Source: Deltaproteobacteria bacterium (GTDB lineage Bacteria; Desulfobacterota; GWC2-55-46). Taken from it: DNA of 5,658 nucleotides. Made by a program: the position numbers and the translations under genes. The notes under the pieces were generated by a model. It did no database searches, was not told the origin of the DNA, and saw nothing but the letters and a program-made list of their open reading frames with translations. This document shows positions 4,957-5,658 of the stretch, one piece after another; the first letter of the stretch is position 1, and each line of letters opens with the position of its first letter. Location: the NCBI GenBank assembly GCA_030646655.1, contig JAUSLB010000146.1, positions 1 through 5,658 on the forward strand, written 5' to 3'.

Positions 4957-5658
4957 AGAAAACAGGCGTATTCTACGGGGTAGGGGTCGGCCCCGGAGAC
5001 CCGGAGCTTATCACGCTCAAGGCCTTGAAGGCATTGGAGGCATGCCCTGTTCTATTAGTGCCGAGGTCTAAGGACACATCCTCTGACGGGCTGAGCCAGG
5101 CACTTTCGGTGGTGGATAAGATCATCGATATCGGGAGGAAAGAGGTGCTTGAGCTCCTTTTCCCCATGACAAAGGATAAAGAGGCTTTGATCGCCGCGAG
5201 GAAAGAGGCGGCTAAAAAGATAGCCGGAAAATTGAAAGAGGGAAAGGACGCGGCTTTCATAACGCTCGGCGACCCGATGCTCTACTCCACATTCAGCTAC
5301 CTCGTGCCGTTCGTAAAAGAAGGCCTGCCGGATATTGAAGTAAAGGTGATACCGGGCATCGCGTCCTTCTCAGCCGCCGCTTCAAGGGCCTTGATCCCGC
5401 TTGCGGAATCGGATGAGAAGGTTCTAATTATACCTGCCTCTTACTCACTGGATGAGATAAGGGATTCCCTTAAGTCATACGAGACGATCGTAGTGATGAA
5501 GGTGAACAAGGCCTTCGATAAGCTGCTTGACCTTCTTTCCGAGCTCGGGCTTGAAGATAACGCGTTCCTGGCATCCCGTGTAGGCTGGCCCGGAGAAGAG
5601 GTGGTTACGGACATAAAGAGCTTAAGGGGGAAGAGGCTCGATTATTTCTCGACCCTGA
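4953..5658 (+). CDS. cbiL: Cobalt-factor II / precorrin-2 C20-methyltransferase CbiL (3' end missing)
   Basis: SAM-dependent methylase that adds the C20 methyl group to cobalt-factor II, the first methylation after cobalt insertion in the anaerobic cobalamin route. The 235 visible residues show the tetrapyrrole methylase fold: YGVGVGPGDPELITLKAL (8-25), LFPMTKD (69-75), ITLGDPMLYSTFSYL (103-117), VIPGIASFSAAASRA (132-146), and near the end ASRVGWPGEEV and DYFSTL. CbiL proteins usually run about 5-10 residues beyond the YFS motif, so only the tail is missing. The TGA that ends the window is out of frame by one base and is not the stop. The ATG lies within ATGA shared with the cbiT stop; AGGGA ten bases upstream is a modest ribosome site, so coupling with cbiT is likely. 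The conserved RSKDTSSDGLSQAL segment supports CbiL rather than CbiF or CbiH. Confidence 0.95.
   Translation, partial: MKKTGVFYGVGVGPGDPELITLKALKALEACPVLLVPRSKDTSSDGLSQALSVVDKIIDIGRKEVLELLFPMTKDKEALIAARKEAAKKIAGKLKEGKDAAFITLGDPMLYSTFSYLVPFVKEGLPDIEVKVIPGIASFSAAASRALIPLAESDEKVLIIPASYSLDEIRDSLKSYETIVVMKVNKAFDKLLDLLSELGLEDNAFLASRVGWPGEEVVTDIKSLRGKRLDYFSTL

Noticed and set aside
5656..5658. TGA at the window end as the cbiL stop.
   Set aside because: It is one base out of the cbiL frame, which reads ACC CTG A at the edge; the gene continues beyond the window.

Overview
This window is one continuous, tightly packed plus-strand gene cluster for cobalt (or nickel) acquisition and anaerobic, early-cobalt-insertion cobalamin (vitamin B12) synthesis. 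The order is cbiO (5' end cut off by the window) - OprB-like outer-membrane porin - cbtB (57 codons) - four-TM membrane protein of unknown family - cbiD - cbiET fusion (frame interrupted) - cbiL (cut off by the window end). The largest gap between genes is 37 bases. Several junctions overlap or nearly touch (11 bases between the four-TM gene and cbiD, 5 bases between cbiD and cbiE, ATGA between the displaced cbiT end and cbiL). I see no terminator, no strong internal promoter and no cobalamin riboswitch, so all genes probably share a transcript that starts upstream of the window.

The organism is Gram-negative, because one gene encodes a signal-peptide-bearing beta-barrel with a C-terminal Phe. 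It is probably an anaerobe, because CbiD, CbiE/T and CbiL belong to the cobalt-early route. Codon use is rich in AGG (Arg), ATA (Ile), GAG and AAG. Together with the CbiE-CbiT fusion this fits a deltaproteobacterial (Thermodesulfobacteriota) or Nitrospirota-type genome, but that placement is an inference and weak at finer rank.

Region by region: 1-681 encodes the ATPase of an ECF-type metal importer with a His-rich C-terminal tail. 719-2002 encodes a porin that could admit the metal or another small solute through the outer membrane. 2027-2630 holds CbtB, a one-TM peptide ending in a His/Cys metal-binding motif, and a four-TM partner in the place where CbtA would be expected. 2620-5658 encodes corrin-ring enzymes: C1-methylation (CbiD), C5- and C15-methylation with decarboxylation (CbiET) and C20-methylation (CbiL). 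The apparent logic is metal entry through outer and inner membranes followed by building the ring around cobalt.

The most notable observation is that cbiET stops early at a run of eight T followed by five A, while the missing 41-residue CbiT C-terminus continues intact in the +1 frame and ends exactly on the start codon of cbiL. This is either a homopolymer error in the sequence, a young frameshift, or a site of transcriptional slippage or recoding.
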